Of a DNA stretch of 23,875 bases, positions 1 to 6,619 are shown piece after piece. Below the pieces are notes generated by a model, which searched no databases, had not been told where the DNA came from, and saw nothing but the letters and a program-made list of their open reading frames with translations. The DNA lies in NCBI RefSeq assembly GCF_002432125.1, contig NZ_DJFS01000099.1, positions 61,866 through 85,740 on the forward strand, read 5' to 3'. Each line of letters opens with the position of its first letter. The stretch's first letter is position 1. This DNA comes from Brevundimonas sp. UBA5866. GTDB lineage: Bacteria; Pseudomonadota; Alphaproteobacteria; Caulobacterales; Caulobacteraceae. A program made the position numbers and the translations under genes.

Positions 1-370
1 GCTCGGGCGCGGCGTCGCGCACCACGACGCCCCCGAAACCGTCAGCTATGATCAGACCCGGCTCATAGGGCAGGACGCCTTCGGGGAAATCCGGCGAGAC
101 GGCAAAATAGAAGGCATCGCAATAGGGCGCATATTCATGCCATTTGCGGTCGACGCGAAAATCGTCGAGGCCGGATTTGACCTCGACAATGATGATGTCG
201 CCCTTCTTGCCCAAGGCCAGAACATCGGCGCGGCGACCATTGGGCAAGCACACCTCCATCAAGGGTGCATAGCCCATTTCCGCCAAAAGGCGGGCGGCCC
301 CGCGCGTCACCGAATGGGTGGTTTCGGGGCGCGAAAAGCGTAGCTCGATATCGGCAGGGGGTGAGGCCAT
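1..370 (-). CDS. mmcB: MmcB family DNA repair protein (PD-(D/E)xK nuclease-like), 3' end beyond window
   Basis: The frame reads from an ATG at 370 down to base 1 without a stop, giving 123 residues; the C-terminus lies outside the window. The visible core fits a PD-(D/E)xK nuclease fold: RRAD (D49), then IIVEVKSG (E63, K65), followed by DFRVDRKWHEY and a CDAFYFAV strand. This pattern matches the MmcB-like family of alphaproteobacteria. In Caulobacter crescentus, mmcB is an SOS-regulated gene needed for mitomycin C resistance. The gene starts 18 bases after the GNAT gene ends and is the last of a thpR-GNAT-mmcB run. A GTTC-N7-GTTC direct repeat lies 12-26 bases upstream of the start, so SOS induction is likely. 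Nuclease activity is inferred from the motif, not demonstrated. Confidence 0.88.
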   Translation of the reverse strand, partial: MASPPADIELRFSRPETTHSVTRGAARLLAEMGYAPLMEVCLPNGRRADVLALGKKGDIIIVEVKSGLDDFRVDRKWHEYAPYCDAFYFAVSPDFPEGVLPYEPGLIIADGFGGVVVRDAAPE

Positions 371-381
371 GCCGATATTAT

Positions 382-396
382 GTTCTTCTTACGTTC
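382..396. promoter_or_regulatory. LexA/SOS box GTTC-N7-GTTC upstream of mmcB
   Basis: GTTC at 382-385 and GTTC at 393-396 are separated by exactly 7 bases, the direct-repeat operator used by alphaproteobacterial LexA. It sits 12 bases upstream of the mmcB start and overlaps the stop codon of the preceding GNAT gene. On the mmcB strand it reads GAAC-N7-GAAC. Position and downstream gene both fit SOS control. Confidence 0.75.
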
Positions 397-973
397 CAGC
401 CACAAGGCGTTGGCGGTTGATCTGCCACTCGTCTTTCGTCTGACCCCAGATATTGCAGGTCGCCGTATCGAACGGGGCAGGCAGCGGACGCGGGCCACGG
501 TTCTTGGACCCCAGCTTTTCGGCCACCTTTTCCGAAGGTTTGTTTCGCGGGTCGATGCAGTGGATCACGTCATGCCAGCCCAGCACATCGAAGGCATAGT
601 CCATGGTCGCAATGGCCGCTTCCATCGCATAGCCCTTGCCGTGGGCATCGGGGTGCAGGCTCCAGCCCACTTCCCTGCCCGGCCAGTCATAGGGGTGAAG
701 CGGACCGATCCGACCCAGCCACAGGCCCGTCTGTTTGTCGATGACCGAGAACATGCCCTCGCCGTGCAGCGCCCACATGCCGACCACCATCGCCATTGCG
801 CGCCAGACCTGATGCTTGGACTGGGTGCCACCGATGAACTGGCTGGCCTCTTCATCCGCCAACAGCTCGCACCAGCGCGGGAAGTCCTCCAGCGTCGGCG
901 GGCGAAGGATCAGCCGCTCTGTCTCCAGCGTGGGGCCGACGCGGGTTTCAGTGGTTCCGGTCCAAGGCGTCAC
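389..973 (-). CDS. GNAT family N-acetyltransferase (RimJ/RimL-like)
   Basis: This 194-residue protein opens with TLETERLILRPPTLEDFPRW, typical of acetyltransferases that act on protein N-termini or small amines. The acetyl-CoA loop HPDAHGKGYA (about residues 108-116) carries the Q/R-x-x-G-x-G/A pattern, and the C-terminal part (VIHCIDPRNKPSEKVAEKLG) is the usual Asn-Ser/Val-Ala-Lys-Leu-Gly segment. I chose the GTG at 973 over the longer frame (to 1093) because it sits in a GTGA overlap with the thpR stop and has a GAGGGAG stretch about 8 bases before it. The overlap suggests translational coupling to thpR. The substrate cannot be predicted. Confidence 0.85.
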   Translation of the reverse strand: MTPWTGTTETRVGPTLETERLILRPPTLEDFPRWCELLADEEASQFIGGTQSKHQVWRAMAMVVGMWALHGEGMFSVIDKQTGLWLGRIGPLHPYDWPGREVGWSLHPDAHGKGYAMEAAIATMDYAFDVLGWHDVIHCIDPRNKPSEKVAEKLGSKNRGPRPLPAPFDTATCNIWGQTKDEWQINRQRLVAGT

Positions 974-1509
974 AGATAATACTCCCTCTCCAGCGTATAG
1001 ACGCTGCCCTCCCGCGTCAGGACGCTGGAATAGAGGCCGAACGTCGTAAAGCGGATCGGCGGGGACTGGAGCAGGTTGTGCCCTGTAATCCAAGCGCCGA
1101 CGCGGTCCGGATTCGTCTCGGGTTTCAGATAGGCCAAGGTAACGTGGGGGCGATATTCGCGTCGCTCGGGCGGTAGGCCCGCACGCTCACCCGCCGATTT
1201 GCAGCGGGCGGCCAGTTGGCTCAGCGCTTCATTGGGTTTCACCCCTGCCCAGATGGTGTGGCTCTGGTGGTTGTCGCCAAAAGCCCCGACACCGTTCAGC
1301 TCCAGATCAAAGGCTCCGCGCCCTTCGGCCCGCACCAGTTCGGATGCCAGATCATCGGCCTGACGCTCGGTCGCATCGCCATAGAAGGCCAGCGTGATGT
1401 GCAGCTGTTCCAGCGGTCGCCACCTGGCCCCCGGCAAGCCGGTCTGGCGGCGTTGCAGGGTCTCGGCGATGTGTTCGGGGACGTGCAGGGCGGTGAAAAG
1501 TCTGAGCAT
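970..1509 (-). CDS. thpR: RNA 2',3'-cyclic phosphodiesterase (2'-5' RNA ligase family)
   Basis: The 179-residue product has the two HxTx motifs that define the 2H phosphoesterase superfamily: H37-I-T39 (LHITLAF) and H122-V-T124 (PHVTLAYL). Length and the opening MLRLFTALHVP match ThpR (formerly LigT), which hydrolyses RNA 2',3'-cyclic phosphates and can reversibly join 2'-5' RNA ends. The ATG at 1509 is preferred because family members begin at this point; an in-frame ATG at 1563 would add 18 unrelated residues. Neither start has a clear Shine-Dalgarno sequence. Its stop overlaps the GTG of the GNAT gene by 4 bases, and the gene is divergent from the Bax inhibitor-1 gene. Confidence 0.87.
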   Translation of the reverse strand: MLRLFTALHVPEHIAETLQRRQTGLPGARWRPLEQLHITLAFYGDATERQADDLASELVRAEGRGAFDLELNGVGAFGDNHQSHTIWAGVKPNEALSQLAARCKSAGERAGLPPERREYRPHVTLAYLKPETNPDRVGAWITGHNLLQSPPIRFTTFGLYSSVLTREGSVYTLEREYYL

Positions 1510-1594
1510 GCGACCGTTGGTAGCGGCTGGAACGGACGACTTAAAGGCGGGTTTTCCTTGCATAGGAGACTGTCCGACCCGATATTTCGATCAA

Positions 1595-1612
1595 GGTCGG
1601 CATACTCCGACC
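1595..1612. promoter_or_regulatory. Small inverted repeat in thpR/BI-1 divergent region
   Basis: GGTCGG and CCGACC flank a 6-base centre about 21 bases before the BI-1 start. It is perfect but only 6 bp per arm, so it may be an operator half-site pair or chance. Confidence 0.3.
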
Positions 1613-1633
1613 ATTTGGGAGACGAATTTCGCG

Positions 1634-2380
1634 ATGAGCGACTTCAACAACGGCTATGCGCGCCCGCTTCCGCAGTCGGCGGACATGTCCGTCGACGCCG
1701 GTCTGCGCGCCTTCATGCTGGGCGTTTACAACAAGCTGGCCATCGGCCTGGTTGTTGCTGGCGTTCTGGCCTACATCACCGGCAACGTTCCGGCTGTGCA
1801 GCAACTGCTGTTCGCACGCCTCGACGACGGCCGCATCGGCCTGACCATGCTGGGTATGCTGGTGCAGTTCTCGCCGCTGGTCATGCTGTTCGGTTCGATG
1901 TTCTTCATGAAGAACCCGACCGCGCGCGGCGTGAACATGCTGTACTGGGCCGTGGTCGCCACCATCGGTGCCGGTCTGGGCATCCTGTTCCTGCGCTACA
2001 CCAACGGTTCGCTGGCCTCGACCTTCTTTGTCACCGCCGCGGCCTTTGGCGGTCTGAGCCTGTTTGGTTACACGACCAAGAAGGACCTGACCGGTATGGG
2101 CACCTTCCTGATCATGGGCGTGATCGGTCTGGTGATCGCCTCGATCGTCAACATCTTCATGCAGTCCGGCACCTTCTACCTGATCATCTCGGGTCTGGGC
2201 GTGCTGATCTTCTCGGGTCTGATCGCCTATGACACCCAGCGTCTGAAGATGACCTACTACGCACTGGGCGGCGACCAGCAGGCTCTGGGCGTGGCCACCG
2301 GCTTCGGTGCGCTTAGCCTGTTCATCAACTTCATCAACCTGTTCCAGTTCCTGCTCGCCTTCATGGGCCAGCGCGAATAG
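1634..2380 (+). CDS. Bax inhibitor-1/YccA family membrane protein
   Basis: The 248-residue product has about seven hydrophobic segments starting near residue 32, after a hydrophilic N-terminus. The C-terminal signature LIAYDTQRLK (D200) and FINLFQFLLAFMG places it in the BI-1/TMBIM family, relatives of E. coli YccA and YbhL and of Bacillus YetJ. Family members are inner-membrane proteins linked to ion leak or FtsH modulation; its specific role here is unknown. The position that is Asp in the YetJ pH-sensing pair (LYLDFINLF) is Asn here (N232). ATG 1634 follows a GGGAGAC stretch about 10 bases upstream. A strong terminator follows, so the gene is likely monocistronic. Confidence 0.9.
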   Translation: MSDFNNGYARPLPQSADMSVDAGLRAFMLGVYNKLAIGLVVAGVLAYITGNVPAVQQLLFARLDDGRIGLTMLGMLVQFSPLVMLFGSMFFMKNPTARGVNMLYWAVVATIGAGLGILFLRYTNGSLASTFFVTAAAFGGLSLFGYTTKKDLTGMGTFLIMGVIGLVIASIVNIFMQSGTFYLIISGLGVLIFSGLIAYDTQRLKMTYYALGGDQQALGVATGFGALSLFINFINLFQFLLAFMGQRE

Positions 2381-2412
2381 TAAGGGATAGGGACTGAAGT
2401 CCTGATCTACAG

Positions 2413-2442
2413 AAGGCCCCGCAGAAATGCCGGGGCCTTTTT
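2413..2442 (+). terminator. Rho-independent terminator after BI-1 gene
   Basis: A 9-bp stem (2413-2421 with 2431-2439, GC-rich core GGCCCCG/CGGGGCC) closes a 9-base loop and runs into five T residues (2438-2442). It lies 33 bases after the BI-1 stop and directly before the end of the opposing DUF2794 gene. Confidence 0.85.
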
Positions 2443-2778
2443 CTATTCCACCACCGTGAAACGGCGGCTGTCGAAAACCTTGAGCACCTGCGCCAATTCC
2501 CGCCCGCGTTTCAGGATCACACCGCCCTCGCCGATCACCGCATACTGACCCTGCTTCAGACGCAGCGAAGGGCGTTTTTCGATGCGGTAGGCCGGGGCGT
2601 CGCCGTGGCGGCGAAAGACGGCGAACTCGGCCACATCCTTGAGCCCCGCCATCGAATAATCCCGCCACTCGCCCTGCGCGACCATACGGCCATATACCCG
2701 CAGGAGCTGGTCCAGTTCGCGGCGGTCCCAGAATACAGGGCCTGCCAAGGCTTGTTCCGGCGTTACATCAAGGCTCAT
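2443..2778 (-). CDS. DUF2794 family protein
   Basis: The 111-residue soluble protein has the DUF2794 layout known mainly from alphaproteobacteria: FWDRRELDQLLRVYGRMVA, GEWRDYSM, AEFAVFRRHGD, YRIEKRPSLRLKQGQYAVI and ILKRGRELAQVLKV. No function is established for the family. The ATG at 2778 is preferred to the in-frame ATG at 2823 because the extra 15 residues (rich in Arg and Thr) are not family-like. It is convergent with BI-1 and divergent from fabI. A 14-bp palindrome at 2783-2796 sits immediately upstream of the start codon. Confidence 0.8.
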   Translation of the reverse strand: MSLDVTPEQALAGPVFWDRRELDQLLRVYGRMVAQGEWRDYSMAGLKDVAEFAVFRRHGDAPAYRIEKRPSLRLKQGQYAVIGEGGVILKRGRELAQVLKVFDSRRFTVVE

Positions 2779-2782
2779 GGCC

Positions 2783-2796
2783 ACCACTGTAGTGGT
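2783..2796. promoter_or_regulatory. 14-bp palindrome before DUF2794 start
   Basis: ACCACT-GT-AGTGGT is a perfect inverted repeat ending 5 bases from the DUF2794 start codon and 106 bases before fabI. The 2-base centre disfavours an RNA hairpin and suits a dimeric protein site, but no regulator is known. Confidence 0.35.
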
Positions 2797-2901
2797 CGTG
2801 CGGATGAATGCCAGCCTCGGCAATCTTGACCCTGCGTCTTGTCAGTGGCGGCGGGCGCGTCCAAAAGACAGGCAACAGATTTAGATTTCCAGGAGATAAT
2901 C

Positions 2902-3717
2902 ATGGCTGACGGCTGGGATATGCCTAAGGGCGAGCTGATGAAGGGCAAGAAGGGCCTGATCATGGGCGTTGCCAACTCCAACTCGATCGCCTGGGGCATC
3001 GCCTCGCAGCTGGCGGCCCAGGGTGCGGAACTGGCCTTCACCTACCTCGGCGAAAGCCTGGAGCGCCGCGTGCGCCCGCTGGCCGAAAGCGTCGGCGCCA
3101 AGGCCATCATCCCGTGCGACGTCTCGGACGACGCCTCGATGGATGCCGCCTTCGCCGCGCTGAAGGAAACCTTCGGCGAGATCGACTTCGTGGTCCACTC
3201 GGTCGCCTTCGCCAACAAGAACGAGCTGCAGGGCTCGTTCGTCGACAACACCACCCGCGACAGCTTCCTGCTGGCCATGAACATCTCGGTCTACAGCTTC
3301 GTGGATGTGGCCCGTCGCTCGGCTGAGCTGATGCCGAACGGTGGCTCGATGATCACCCTGACCTATCTGGGTTCGGAACGCGTGATCCCGAATTACAACA
3401 CGATGGGCGTGGCCAAGGCCGGTCTTGAGGCCGCCACCCGCTACATCGCCCGTGACCTCGGTCCGAAGAACATCCGCGTCAACGCCATCTCGGCCGGTGC
3501 CATGCGCACCCTGTCGCTGGCCGGTATCTCGGGTGGCCGTGGCCTGCACTCCAAGTCGGCACAGTTCTCGCTGATCAAGGAAGAGACCTCGATGGAAGGC
3601 GTCGCTGGCGCCGCCCTGTGGCTGACCTCGGACCTGGGCCGCTCCACCACCGGCGAAGTGGTTCACGTTGACGCCGGTTTCCACGCCGTCGGCCTGCCGG
3701 AAGATATTGAAGCCTGA
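2902..3717 (+). CDS. fabI: Enoyl-[acyl-carrier-protein] reductase (NADH), FabI
   Basis: FabI reduces the trans-2-enoyl-ACP double bond in the last step of each fatty-acid elongation cycle. The 271-residue protein has the FabI-type nucleotide-binding start (GLIMGVANSNSIAWGIA, residues 18-34), the catalytic pair Y165-(x6)-K172 in PNYNTMGVAKA, the upstream Y155 (LTYLGSER), and the RVNAISAGAMRTL loop (substrate-binding region). The start at 2902 has an ideal AGGAG at 2891-2895. The residue equivalent to E. coli G93 (HSIGFA) is alanine here (A102, HSVAFA); changes at G93 affect triclosan and diazaborine sensitivity. A strong terminator follows 19 bases after the stop, so it is transcribed alone or from its own promoter. 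Confidence 0.95.
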   Translation: MADGWDMPKGELMKGKKGLIMGVANSNSIAWGIASQLAAQGAELAFTYLGESLERRVRPLAESVGAKAIIPCDVSDDASMDAAFAALKETFGEIDFVVHSVAFANKNELQGSFVDNTTRDSFLLAMNISVYSFVDVARRSAELMPNGGSMITLTYLGSERVIPNYNTMGVAKAGLEAATRYIARDLGPKNIRVNAISAGAMRTLSLAGISGGRGLHSKSAQFSLIKEETSMEGVAGAALWLTSDLGRSTTGEVVHVDAGFHAVGLPEDIEA

Positions 3718-3736
3718 TCCAGAAGGGTTAGACATG

Positions 3737-3768
3737 AAGGGAGGCGGTCATCACCGCCTCCCTTTTTT
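3737..3768 (+). terminator. Rho-independent terminator after fabI
   Basis: A 12-bp stem (3737-3748 with 3753-3764, core GGGAGGCGGT/ACCGCCTCCC) with a CATC loop is followed by a T run through 3768. Confidence 0.92.
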
Positions 3769-3780
3769 GTAGGCCCGCGC

Positions 3781-4935
3781 ATGCGACCATCTCTGCCGTT
3801 CTCCTCCGTATCGTCCGCCGCAGTCGGTGTGGTGATCGGCTTTGGGGGCACTGTGGCTCTGGTGGTGCAGGCCGGACAGGCGCTTGGCGCATCGCCTTCA
3901 CAGATCGTCTCCATGCTGGCCGCCCTGACGCTGGGGATCGGCATCCCCGGTGCCTTGCTGAGCTGGCGGATGAAGATGCCAATCGTGTTGGCGTGGTCGA
4001 CACCGGGCGCGGCCTTACTTGCGGCCACGACTGCCGGATATTCGTGGCCGACCGCCATCGGGGCCTTTGTAACCGCCGCCCTGCTGATGGTCGTGACAGG
4101 CCTTGTTCCCGTGTTCGGACGGCTGGCGGCGCGCATACCCTCCGGCATCGCCTCGGGCATGTTGGCCGGTGTGCTGTTGCCCTTCTGCATGAAGCTGTTT
4201 CAGGTGGCGCAGGCCGATCTGCCGATGATCATCGGCCTGTTCGGCGTCTATCTGACGATGCGCCGCTTTTGGCCGGTCTGGTCACTGCCTGTCGTGCTGG
4301 GCGTGGCCTTCGCAGTCTTGATGATGCGCGGACAGTTGGGCTTGCCGCAGGGTACCGGGCTATTCGGGCATCTGGAGCCGGTCATGCCGCGCTTCGAGCT
4401 GACGGCAGCCATAGGCCTGGCCGTACCCTTATATCTTGTCACCCTCGCTTCCCAGAACCTGCCCGGCCTCGTGGTGCTGCGTACTGCGGGGTACGAGCCT
4501 GCGGCCAACCGACTTATTTTCTGGACCGGACTGGGAAGTCTGATCGCGGCCCCTTTCGGAGGGCACGGGGTCAATCTGGCCGCGATCACCGCCGCCATCT
4601 GTACCAGCGAGGAAGCCCATCCCGACGCCCGCCAGCGCTGGAAGGTCGGCGTGGTCTATGGTCTGATCTATGTTGTCGTGGCCTTGTTCGCAGCGCCTCT
4701 GGCCGGACTGTTCATCGGCATGCCCGCCCATGTCCTGGCGGTGATCACGGGATTGGCCCTGCTGGCCCCTCTTGGCGGTTCCCTGTCCACTATGATGGCC
4801 AGCAGCCATGAGCGTGAGGCCGCCATACTGACCTTTGCAGCGACGGCCTCGGGAATGGCCCTGTTCGGTATCGGTGCCGCCTTCTGGGGTCTGGTTATCG
4901 GCACCATCGCCCGGATGGTGATGAAGCGGCGCTGA
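3781..4935 (+). CDS. benE: BenE family benzoate/H+ symporter-like transporter
   Basis: The 384-residue protein is almost entirely hydrophobic, with about 11-12 membrane segments. BenE hallmarks are IVLAWSTPGAALLA (near residue 69), PSGIASGMLAGVLLPF, and FGGHGVNLAAITAAICTSEEAHPD (residues about 260-283). BenE proteins import benzoate or related aromatic acids with protons. No benzoate catabolic genes are nearby, so the substrate is uncertain. The ATG at 3781 comes right after the fabI terminator and lacks a clear Shine-Dalgarno sequence, so the exact start is less sure than the gene itself. Opposite-strand frames across it are shadows. Confidence 0.88.
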   Translation: MRPSLPFSSVSSAAVGVVIGFGGTVALVVQAGQALGASPSQIVSMLAALTLGIGIPGALLSWRMKMPIVLAWSTPGAALLAATTAGYSWPTAIGAFVTAALLMVVTGLVPVFGRLAARIPSGIASGMLAGVLLPFCMKLFQVAQADLPMIIGLFGVYLTMRRFWPVWSLPVVLGVAFAVLMMRGQLGLPQGTGLFGHLEPVMPRFELTAAIGLAVPLYLVTLASQNLPGLVVLRTAGYEPAANRLIFWTGLGSLIAAPFGGHGVNLAAITAAICTSEEAHPDARQRWKVGVVYGLIYVVVALFAAPLAGLFIGMPAHVLAVITGLALLAPLGGSLSTMMASSHEREAAILTFAATASGMALFGIGAAFWGLVIGTIARMVMKRR

Positions 4936-4946
4936 CCGCATTTTTT
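4926..4946 (+). terminator. Weak terminator overlapping benE stop
   Basis: GCGG (4926-4929) and CCGC (4936-4939) form a 4-bp stem across the benE stop codon, followed by A and six T residues. The stem is short, so efficiency is doubtful. Confidence 0.4.
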
Positions 4947-4966
4947 ACAAATTGGCGGTTTTCAAA

Positions 4967-5014
4967 CCAAGCTGGGCCATGTCAGCTTGGCTCCGACCGA
5001 ATGGCGGTCTTTTT
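4967..5014 (+). promoter_or_regulatory. Tandem hairpins in the leader of the yegP-like gene, the second terminator-like
   Basis: The first hairpin has a perfect 8-bp stem (CCAAGCTG 4967-4974 with CAGCTTGG 4983-4990). Four bases later GACCG (4995-4999) pairs with CGGTC (5005-5009) and runs into five T residues (5010-5014), ending only 4 bases before the GAGG ribosome-binding site of the next gene. The second has the form of an intrinsic terminator placed ahead of a gene, as in an attenuator. It could also simply be a second benE terminator. Confidence 0.5.
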
Positions 5015-5027
5015 CCGCGAGGCAATC

Positions 5028-5201
5028 ATGGCTCACAAGTTCGAAGTCTATCAGGACAAGGCTGGCGAGTTCCGCGTCCGTTTCAAATACAACTCCGAAA
5101 TCATCTTCTCGACCGAGGGCTATTCGGACAAGTCCGGTGCCAAGCGCGCCATTGAATCGATCAAGAAGTACGTGCCTGACGCCCCCGTCGAAGAAGTCTG
5201 A
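5028..5201 (+). CDS. YegP/DUF1508 family small protein
   Basis: This 57-residue protein matches a single DUF1508 repeat: FEVYQDKAGEFRVRFKYNSEIIFSTEGYSDKSGAKRAIESIKK. E. coli YegP carries two such repeats; this protein has one. The family forms a small beta-rich fold and its function is not firmly known. The ATG at 5028 has GAGG at 5019-5022. The reading frame open from 5001 is longer but has no ribosome-binding site and would run into the upstream hairpin. The gene lies between tandem leader hairpins and a strong terminator, so it probably has its own short transcript. Confidence 0.88.
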   Translation: MAHKFEVYQDKAGEFRVRFKYNSEIIFSTEGYSDKSGAKRAIESIKKYVPDAPVEEV

Positions 5202-5224
5202 CGCCTTTCAAGCCAAGCTATGGA

Positions 5225-5256
5225 AAGGGGCGCGATCCAGGCCGGTCGCGCCCCTT
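5225..5256. terminator. Bidirectional terminator between yegP-like and GST genes
   Basis: A perfect 11-bp stem (AAGGGGCGCGA 5225-5235 with TCGCGCCCCTT 5246-5256) encloses a 10-base loop between two convergent genes. The U tract is short on both strands (TT then GTGC on plus, TTT then CC on minus). Confidence 0.75.
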
Positions 5257-5263
5257 GTGCATT

Positions 5264-5983
5264 CTATGGCTTGGCGGGTGTGTTCAACCCGCGCTGCACA
5301 GCAGGGCGCGCCCGGGCCCGCTGCAGCCAGGCAGCGACAGCCGGATAGTTGGCCGTACCGACAATCTCGGTCGCTTCATAAAAGCCATCCAGAATACCGA
5401 CCCAACCGATCAGGGCCATATCGGCGATCGTATAGTCATCGCCCATGATCCACTGACGGGCCGGCGCGCCGGACGGTGAAAGCCGCGTCTCCAGAACACC
5501 CAGCAGCCGCTTGACCTCTGCGACATAGCGATCGCGCGGACGCTTGTCCTCGAAGGCCTTGCCGGCAAAACGATGGAAGAAACCGAGCTGACCGAACATC
5601 GGCCCCACAGCCGCCATCTGGAAGAAGACCCATTGCAGGGTTTCATACCGCAGGGCGGGGTCTCGAGGCAGGAAGCGTCCATGCTTCTCGGCCAGGTAAA
5701 CCAGAATGGCTCCGGACTCGAACAGGCTTAGCGGCTGTCCACCCGGTCCATCCGGATCGATTATGGCCGGCATTTTTCCATTGGGATTGAGTGACAGGTA
5801 ATCGTCTGTCCAGGTCGCGTTCTCTGTGATGTCCACATAGTGCGCCTCATAGTCCAGCCCCAGTTCTTCCAGCAGAATGGAAACCTTCACACCATTGGGT
5901 GTGGGCATGGAATAGAGCTGGAGCCTATCGGGGGTTTTCGCCGGATACTGACGGGTAACGGCAAAGCGGGACAGGTCGGCCAT
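5264..5983 (-). CDS. Glutathione S-transferase, YfcG/Ure2-like (disulfide-bond oxidoreductase type)
   Basis: The 239-residue protein has an N-terminal thioredoxin-like domain with the T-P-N-G motif (T28-G31) and LEELGLDYEAHYVDI, then NPNGKMPAIIDPDGPGGQPLSLFESGAILVYLAEK (glutathione-binding ES near residue 83), and an all-helical C-terminal domain with YTIADMALIGWV. This closely resembles E. coli YfcG and YghU, nu-class GSTs with glutathione-dependent disulfide reductase activity, where Thr/Asn of TPNG act at the active site. The start at 5983 has GGAGG 4 bases upstream. A perfect 8-bp hairpin (5990-6011) overlaps that ribosome-binding site. It follows rimM by 70 bases on the same strand. Confidence 0.9.
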   Translation of the reverse strand: MADLSRFAVTRQYPAKTPDRLQLYSMPTPNGVKVSILLEELGLDYEAHYVDITENATWTDDYLSLNPNGKMPAIIDPDGPGGQPLSLFESGAILVYLAEKHGRFLPRDPALRYETLQWVFFQMAAVGPMFGQLGFFHRFAGKAFEDKRPRDRYVAEVKRLLGVLETRLSPSGAPARQWIMGDDYTIADMALIGWVGILDGFYEATEIVGTANYPAVAAWLQRARARPAVQRGLNTPAKP

Positions 5984-5989
5984 AATGCC

Positions 5990-6011
5990 TCCGGTGTTGG
6001 AATACACCGGA
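5990..6011 (-). promoter_or_regulatory. Hairpin overlapping the GST ribosome-binding site
   Basis: TCCGGTGT (6011-6004 on minus) and ACACCGGA (5997-5990) are perfect 8-bp arms around a 6-base loop. The 3' arm contains the first three bases of the GGAGG Shine-Dalgarno sequence (5992-5988). In RNA the stem could hide the ribosome-binding site; in DNA it could be an operator. Confidence 0.55.
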
Positions 6012-6053
6012 TATGTGGACCTGCCCCGTCTGCGGCAACCGCTGTACCGATAT

Positions 6054-6581
6054 TTAGTCCGGATCGCGCTCGCTGATCTCGTTGGGCCGGATAACCCGCA
6101 GCCAGCCGTCCCCGATATGCAGTTCCGGCACCGCCGCCTTGGTGAACGGCAGGTACCACGTCGGGCCGCCCTCGGCCGGTGCGATTTCCAGCATGTCGTC
6201 GGCACCGAAATTCTGTACCGCCTTCACCTTACCGATGACCTTGTCGTCGGCATCGCGGCCCTCAAGGCCGATCAAGTCGGCGAGATAGAACTCGTCCTCG
6301 TCCGGTTCCGGCAGTTGGTCGCGGTGGACATAGAGCTTGCGGCCACGGGCGGCGTCAGCCTCTTCCTTGGTGGTCAGCTCTTTGACCTTGGCCACCAGAC
6401 CATGCTTGTCCGGACGGGCCGACAGGATGGTCAGCACCGGCTGGCCCTTGGCGTCCAACAGGGGCGAATAGGTCTTCAGCGACTGGGCATCGGCGGTATA
6501 GGCGGTGATCTTCACCTCGCCTTTCACACCGAAGGCACCACCGATCTGGGCCACCAGAATATATTTATCGTCGCCGCTCAA
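6054..6581 (-). CDS. rimM: 16S rRNA processing/30S maturation protein RimM
   Basis: RimM binds S19 and the 30S head to assist late small-subunit assembly. The 175-residue protein has the N-terminal RimM domain (ILVAQIGGAFGVKGEVKITAYT; LTTKEEADAARGRKLYVHRDQLP) and the C-terminal PRC-like barrel (FYLADLIGLEG, VIGKVKAVQNFGADDMLEI, YLPFTKAAVPELHI). The start codon is TTG at 6581: upstream in-frame codons reach a TGA without any ATG or GTG, and a full AAGGAG lies 6 bases before the TTG. It is downstream of rpsP in the usual order, separated by about 100 bases with a terminator-like hairpin. The common next genes, trmD and rplS, are not present here. Confidence 0.93.
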   Translation of the reverse strand: MSGDDKYILVAQIGGAFGVKGEVKITAYTADAQSLKTYSPLLDAKGQPVLTILSARPDKHGLVAKVKELTTKEEADAARGRKLYVHRDQLPEPDEDEFYLADLIGLEGRDADDKVIGKVKAVQNFGADDMLEIAPAEGGPTWYLPFTKAAVPELHIGDGWLRVIRPNEISERDPD

Positions 6582-6587
6582 CTCGGG

Positions 6588-6593
6588 CTCCTT
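6588..6593 (-). promoter_or_regulatory. Ribosome-binding site that fixes the rimM TTG start
   Basis: AAGGAG on the minus strand with 6-base spacing to the TTG at 6581-6579 is a near-ideal Shine-Dalgarno site and decides the non-ATG start. Confidence 0.8.
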
Positions 6594-6619
6594 GGGTTCA
6601 ACTCACGTCCAGATAGCAG

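Noticed and set aside
3781..5201. benE as part of a transferred benzoate-degradation island
   Set aside because: No ben or cat genes, mobile elements or composition break are visible; the flanks are core genes.
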